Part shown: positions 58,762-64,000 of the stretch, one piece after another
How positions within the stretch are numbered: the first letter of the stretch is position 1
How the letters are laid out: each line of letters opens with the position of its first letter
Assembly (NCBI GenBank): GCA_963682025.1
Contig: OY821517.1
Location: 107,126,972-107,190,971 of the forward strand
Direction of reading: 5' to 3'
From: Cordilura impudica
Taxonomy: Eukaryota; Arthropoda; Insecta; Diptera; Scathophagidae
Length of the DNA stretch: 64,000 nucleotides
Program-made: the position numbers and the translations under genes
The notes under the pieces: generated by a model
What the model was told of the DNA's origin: nothing
The model's input: only the letters and a program-made list of their open reading frames with translations
The model's database searches: none

Positions 58762-58960
58762 TATATTAGGTTAGAAATTTGTATAAACAGTATAACTGGT
58801 AAACAGAAATAATTTTGTTGTTATAGATACCTTAAATTTAAATTTATTTTATTTATATCTATTGTATTTTAAAAAATTCAGAAAATGCAATGAAAATTCG
58901 TATCACTTTAACAAATTTTTCTAGTTGCAACCGAATTACAACCAATTTTTTTTCTGTGTG

Positions 58961-59756
58961 TAGGTTTGAACATGCACCGTATTTCACACAATTTCAATGA
59001 CGATCGCCAACTGTATTCCCTGTACCACAAAGTGAGATAGGATATAAGAAAATAATGGATTGTTGCACTAGATAAGTTCTTTTCCAAAAAATAAATATGA
59101 AATAAATTTTCGTGACACATTTTCAATACTACTAAAGCAAGTATTTTATAGAAGGAAAGCAGGGCTTATTATACACTCCACACTAGTGGGGGTATAGATA
59201 ACTTTTTTATTGTATTTGTAATAATCTAGGTACCATAAAATATATGTATTCTTGATCCTTAGAACAAGCGGAGTTAATATTGATATACGTCTGTCCTTCT
59301 AACTTAAAAATATCACGCCCTCGCTGGATCAGCTGGGTTACTCTGTTCACTAACATCCTGATCAGGCTTTTAGTTAAAATCATAAACATCGGTTGAATAG
59401 GCCCCGAAATTTCAATGAATATGTAAAAAAAAACTCTTGAAAAGTTTTGAATTTTCTTTGCTGTTCTTGTTATTGTTGTTATTCCAAATACGTTTTTTTG
59501 TTATGATGGCTATAATTTTTTTTGTGATTCTTGTGTTTGTAGTATTTGCTTCATGAGTGTGCATAGATGTTAATATTCTACGTATCCAGAGGTACAAGTC
59601 CTGCGGTAACTGTATGAAAATGTTAATCATATCCAGAAGTGGTTTAATACACAGATTCGGCATAGACGAACTTACGAATATTATATTTTTAAAAAATTAA
59701 GAGCTTTTCTCGAAACCATGTCCTCAGAACCAAGTAAATTACAGATATTGTCCCTT
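58961..59756. other. Non-coding stretch
   Basis: No supported gene or element. The ORFs here are short and without motifs. Confidence 0.45.
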
Positions 59757-60490
59757 ATTATACCCTATACCACTATGCGGTTTGTGATTCTATCTGATTC
59801 GCTTTAACGATGTTCGTCCGTCCGTCCGTCCGTCCGTCCGTCCGTCTATGTGTCCATGTAAAGCTTGTAATCAAACTGCAGATCGCAAATATGAATATAT
59901 TTTGATGAAATTTGGTATATAAGCTTTCGTCGGCTATGGGATGAACGCTATTGAAATTGGTGAGAATCGGTTCATGTGCAGACTTAGCCGCAATACAAAT
60001 GACCCCTATGAAATTAACATAAATTGCCATAAGATCCAAATTATCATATAAATCTTAGTCAAATTGGGTTTGTATGCGTTTATTACATCCATTAGTCAGT
60101 AGTCCAAGAATGATCCCTATGGGACAACTCTTAGTCATAGGCCCCATATAGGGCTGCTTCCCGATCTTCACCTAGATCTATCAAAAAACAAAAATATTGC
60201 ACTGATTCTTCTCAAATTTTGTTTGAATATATTTTTGCAAAATACAAGAGATTTTCCCAAACATGGTCAGGATAGGTCCATTTTTGGGCCTAGTCCGCAT
60301 ATAGATACATATACCATCCGATATGAACTTTTTCATATCTGCAGCCAAAAAAATTAATAAAAATCCCACTCAAATTTGATTTATGCTTATTTTCTATATC
60401 CAGTCAGTTGGGCCTGAGAGATAGGGTCTCTAAGCGCATGGTATAGGGTATCGTATAGTCGGTCTCGACCAACTATAATTTTCGTACTTC
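59757..60490 (+). repeat. Mini-me/DINE-like repeat, copy 7
   Basis: Begins TATACCCTATACCACTATGCGG, carries a GTCC run of about seven units (59816-59845), and ends GGTATAGGGTATCGTATAGTCGG..AACTATAATTTTCGTAC. A block just after the start (GGTATAATGACTTTGTG.TGC) is deleted compared with copy 2. Confidence 0.82.
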
Positions 60491-62740
60491 TTATTTATTT
60501 TGGCCCATTAAAAATGAAATTCTTTTTATGGATGAATTTACATATTATTTACTTAATACATTTTTTGTGCTTCTCAACTTTTTTTTGCCAAGCTTTTAAT
60601 TTTAGTTTGAATCAATTATAAAATATACTTAAATCGTATTGTTTAATTTGGATAAAATTTTGTTAACATTGATATTGTAAAATGATTTTCAGTTACAAGT
60701 TTTCAATATAGCTTGCTTAGAAACTGCAACGGCAAAGGATCGAGTATCAAAATTTCATAATGCTGCCATTATATAAATGTGGTCATGGTCAAATCGTATT
60801 TAAAATGCGAATTTTATGCAATGTTTTATAAATACACCTCTTCGGAATATTAAATGTTTCGTACTTCTCTCAGCAGTACACTAACTTGGTAAATAATTGT
60901 ATTGTTGGTTTAAATAATTTAATTATGCAAACAACTAAATATTCTGTGTGCATATGTATTTGTGCACACAAGAACTTAACATTTTATTTTTTAAATTCTC
61001 GACATTCCTCAACTGAAATTGTTTACTGATGCATACATGCATATGTGTTTGTATATCTGCTTCATATTACGTGTCCACACCACCATGATGATGTTGACGA
61101 TGATGGTTGGTTAGATTAGTCCGAGATATTTGTACTCGTTCGTACATGCATACAGCATATATACTTTTTACTATTTACATACAAATGTATCTCAAACATT
61201 CGCACATACTCGTATGAGTATGAGCATTCCATCTAACCAACACAATATCCATATATTTATTTATTTTGGCAGAAGGCTTAGTTATATACCAGTCTTATCC
61301 AAATATATGACTAGGTAGAATTTATAACTGATTTTGACGATTCAGTTTTCAGCTTTCAAAAATAGGCTTAAAACAAAATGACATTAGTTTGTCAACTCGT
61401 ACATATTAAATGCGGCAAACGTGTAGTTTGTTGTCAAAGGCTGTCACATACCTAAACTGAAACTATACTGGTCATAATGGCGTGTAGTCAAATACTCGTT
61501 ATACAAGCAAACTATAGCCTTAAAAATCTAAATTCTAATGCATTTACCATATCCCTACATTCTCTATCTATTTTAGCATAATAATAAAATCAAAAAAATA
61601 AACGGTCCAGTTTAAATTGCAACTTAGCCCTCATAAGATTTTAATATGTGTCTTTGACAATAGGTCTACTCTTAGTAAGTCAAATCTTCAGGGCTTAAGA
61701 TTGCTATGGAAAAGTATTCCTGAAAGAATAATTCAACAAGTCAATATCTGTTGAAATACTAAATCACTTAAAATTGTAAATGGAATAGGATACCTATAAT
61801 ATAGTAGATGGTAAAGTCGGGGAAATGAGGTCCCAAAGAGTGCACGGATAGATGTAGTCTGGATAAATTTAGTAATAACCCAATAAAGTGATCTACAGTT
61901 CCTGTGTATTGCAAAATAACCAGATACCTTTATGTTTATGTCATCAAAAATTTATAAAAGGAAGTTTTGTGAAACATTCGTAAGAAATTATAAGTAAACA
62001 ATGGCCGCATGTGATTGCTAAAATACCAGCTTTACATGGACTAATAATGCAAATATTGATGTGATACCAGCATACCTGTCACAACATTGTCCCAAGCCTC
62101 CATCGACTGAAAAATTCTGAAAAATATTCTGAAATATTGATTTCTGTTTCATTACACTGTGGAACAAATTCAGGTTAGCAAAAGTTAGGTCGATTCTGAG
62201 AGTGAGGGGTGAAAAAAGAGGCTAAATTAGAAGACCCGTATCGCGGCGTTTGTTTATGTTAGTTCGAATTTTTTTTTTAATCGACCTTCGAACTTTGCAG
62301 TCAAATGCCGATTTTCAGCATATTATTTATATGGTTTTTTGGCTATAACTCGTTGACAATTGATATTTTTTCAATCTGTAAAATCCAAATTATTGCTAGA
62401 GACATGTGCAATAATAAAATTTTTTTTAAAAAATTGATTAAGAAAATTTTTGTGGTGCTTATGAAGCAAAATATTGGAAAAATTTATTTTTTTCATGCTT
62501 TTTGAAAATATTTTCCACAAAACTAAGTCTTTTTTGCTTTCTGTTTGATCTATAATATGCTTCCAAGTTTCTTCAATAAATTTCATTTGAAAAGAAAACA
62601 ATCATAATACAAAACTTACGTTTTCCAGCTTATTATTAATTTACTTGTCATTTTTTATGTACCAATTTTGTTCAGTGTTGGTTTTGAAGAAACATTGAAA
62701 AAGAAATTATAAAAATATGGAAAAAAAATATATTTTTGAA
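60491..62740. other. AT-rich stretch, nothing recognised
   Basis: No coding similarity, RNA gene or clear repeat. It is the longest unexplained stretch in the right half of the window and may be unique DNA. Confidence 0.5.
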
Positions 62741-62776
62741 ATGTTAGTTATGAAAAGTTTTAAGTAAAAAAATTAA

Positions 62777-64000
62777 ATTAATTATCAACATCACTGCTCT
62801 CTCTAATATCTTGGTCGTCGTCATCATCATCAGAAAGGTCGATAATTTCGTCCAACAGATATTCTGGAATTTCATCTTTGTCTTCCCCTTCTTACTCTTT
62901 TTCCTCGTCTTCCTCTTCTTCAAAAGTGTTTTTATACCGCCAACAAATTTCAGCGAGTATTGCAACTGGAGATTTCTTTCCTCTGTAGCTGAAACGAAAA
63001 TAGTTTTCAATCGTTAACATGTTTAAATTGTGCACTCTGACAAAGATATTAGAAACATCTAGGAATTCAAAGTATGCGCACTCTATAGTTACCTTATTTC
63101 AAATGGAAGCGCAGATTGGTGATAATGTTCGCCTTGCTCATCAGATTCAGTTGGCAACTGTTGAGCGAGTTGATCAAGATGCTGATGCAAGAGATGAATT
63201 TTGTACGACACATTAACGCCAATCGAAAGCTGCCAACATATTTGCAACAGATTGCCTGTAGTTGTCATTGCGTTCTTTACCCAAAAGTCCTTTAATGACT
63301 GCTTTCAATGCGAGCCATGCATTTAATTCTCGGTCTGTCAGAACTTGGTCAAAATCTTGACGACTCATCAGTTTCCGTATGTCGGGACCATTAACATCCC
63401 CTTCCTGAATTTTGGCGTTACTTAGTCTTGGGAAAATGTCTTTTAAGCGGTTGAATACTGCTGGTCTTGTTGCGATATATTTCAAAAAATTTTTAGCAAT
63501 GCCAAGTTTAATGTGGAGCAACGGCAACAAAATTTTCATTTCAGGAACAAGACTTTCGTGTAGCCTATTGTCTTTAGGCCATTTCCGTACAATGCGACTA
63601 TTTCAGTTATGCTGTTTGTGCTGTTTTCTTCCTTTAATACCTTCTCCGTATCGTGAAACCCAATCGCACAAAAGCACGGATATTTTGGACGGCCAGATGT
63701 TGTTAAGCATGTAACCAATGAAACTATTTTGAGGTTGCAGCAAATGCGCCACTGGTGTTCGTTATATTTGACTACTTCCAGAATGTGTTTCAAATTATCG
63801 AAATTTTCACTAGTGTCAGTGCTGTATGCAATCGGAACAGAAGGCATTCTATTTGTCTTGTGCAAAAAAAGCACAACTTTTAAGCTGATTAGTGAAATAT
63901 CGATGAATAAACGCCAATCATCTTTTTTAAAGGTTAAACTTATCGTCTCTATTAACTTTTCAATATCGTTGCAATAAGCGAAATTTTTGCATCATTCACA
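62777..64000 (-). pseudogene. LLPLLHIKLG-family transposase-like gene, partial and broken
   Basis: The gene enters from beyond 64000 and runs downward: YCNDIEKLIETI and WRLFIDISLISLKVVLFL (about 63995-63870), NRMPSVPIAYS, YNEHQWRICCNLK, then in a new frame from 63539 MKILLPLLHIKLGIAKNF, RLSNAKIQEGDVNGPDIR and WLALKAVIKGLLG. After 63213 a frameshift leads to a block reading KFISCISILINS, where relatives have KIHFLHSHLD, and later to VAILAEICWRYK and an acidic tail (EEEEDEE, DDDDDD). The block order matches an uncharacterised metazoan protein family present in many copies in insects and cnidarians. Frameshifts lie near 63537, 63213 and 63060, so it is dead. No TIR is visible because the other end lies outside the window. 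Confidence 0.65.

Larger units (their letters stand above)
55550..58960. mobile_element. X-family copy with a mariner inside
   Basis: Aligns with element X from about 34081 to its end: shared TTTAATTATTGATTGTTACAA, TGCTGACATTTCTAAA, ACCATAAATACCA, TGTTATTCTTGGTTTTATTAGG and an end TTTTTTTTCTGTGTG (58946-58960). The left TIR is missing. The mariner at 57513-58761 interrupts it. No own ORF with similarity. Confidence 0.75.

Noticed and set aside
59773..60369. ORFs inside the mini-me copy at 59757 (and similar at 36590, 36819, 38557)
   Set aside because: They recur wherever the repeat occurs and read through its microsatellite; no selection or known motif.
62811..63216. Plus-strand ORFs near the right edge
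   Set aside because: Antisense of the acidic and basic tail of the transposase-like gene at 62777-64000.

Overview
The window reads as AT-rich, non-genic DNA from an insect nuclear genome, most likely a fly (Diptera). No host gene, tRNA, rRNA or bacterial operon is visible. Every protein similarity found comes from transposable elements: APE-type non-LTR retrotransposons, an RTE element, a Penelope-like element, Helitrons, a mariner, a Tc1-like fragment, and four uncharacterised protein families common in metazoan genomes, two of which sit here inside long terminal inverted repeats. The fly assignment is inferred from a roughly 750-bp repeat carrying GTCC microsatellites and terminal hairpins, which resembles the dipteran mini-me/DINE-1 type. 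The species cannot be named.

Layout. 1-3015: a 21-bp minisatellite, a 5'-truncated non-LTR element (family R-a) and two Helitron-start-like repeats. 5245-12400: an X-family fragment, then a long non-coding element (A) with Helitron H1 (5750-9444) inserted in it. 12401-17240: a mini-me-like copy and a decayed RTE element carrying a MITE. 19702-23278: a broken FAENY-type transposase-like gene on the minus strand, split by a second R-a copy. 23818-25500: retroelement scraps. 25855-36243: one non-LTR element (R-b) split by three insertions: a Penelope-like element, a 3.4-kb relative of A (copy B), and a 1.96-kb TIR element (X). Removing all three restores one continuous reading path. 36244-43190: a third transposase-like family cut by a mini-me copy, more mini-me copies, a GT-rich tandem repeat, and a FAENY element with long TIRs. 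44573-about 52100: Helitron H2 (minus) containing a 3764-bp TIR transposon (element T) with a TATA target duplication. 52177-54740: a mini-me copy, a non-LTR fragment and a Tc1-like fragment. 55356-58960: a rolling-circle-like end and an X copy interrupted by a mariner. 59757-60490: mini-me. 62777-64000: part of another broken transposase-like gene running off the right edge.

The best candidates for something undescribed are element T (48053-51816) and the FAENY element (40131-42298). Both place widespread uncharacterised metazoan proteins inside long TIRs, so they look like transposases of DNA transposon groups that I cannot assign by eye. Element T is unusually clean: one spliced frame of about 697 codons, one GT-AG intron, no frameshift, four in-frame stops, TIRs of about 460-500 bp, subterminal 90-bp repeats, and a target duplication confirmed against the other Helitron copy. 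Nothing in the window is an intact autonomous element. The open reading paths are broken by stops, frameshifts or nested insertions, and the nesting order gives a relative history.
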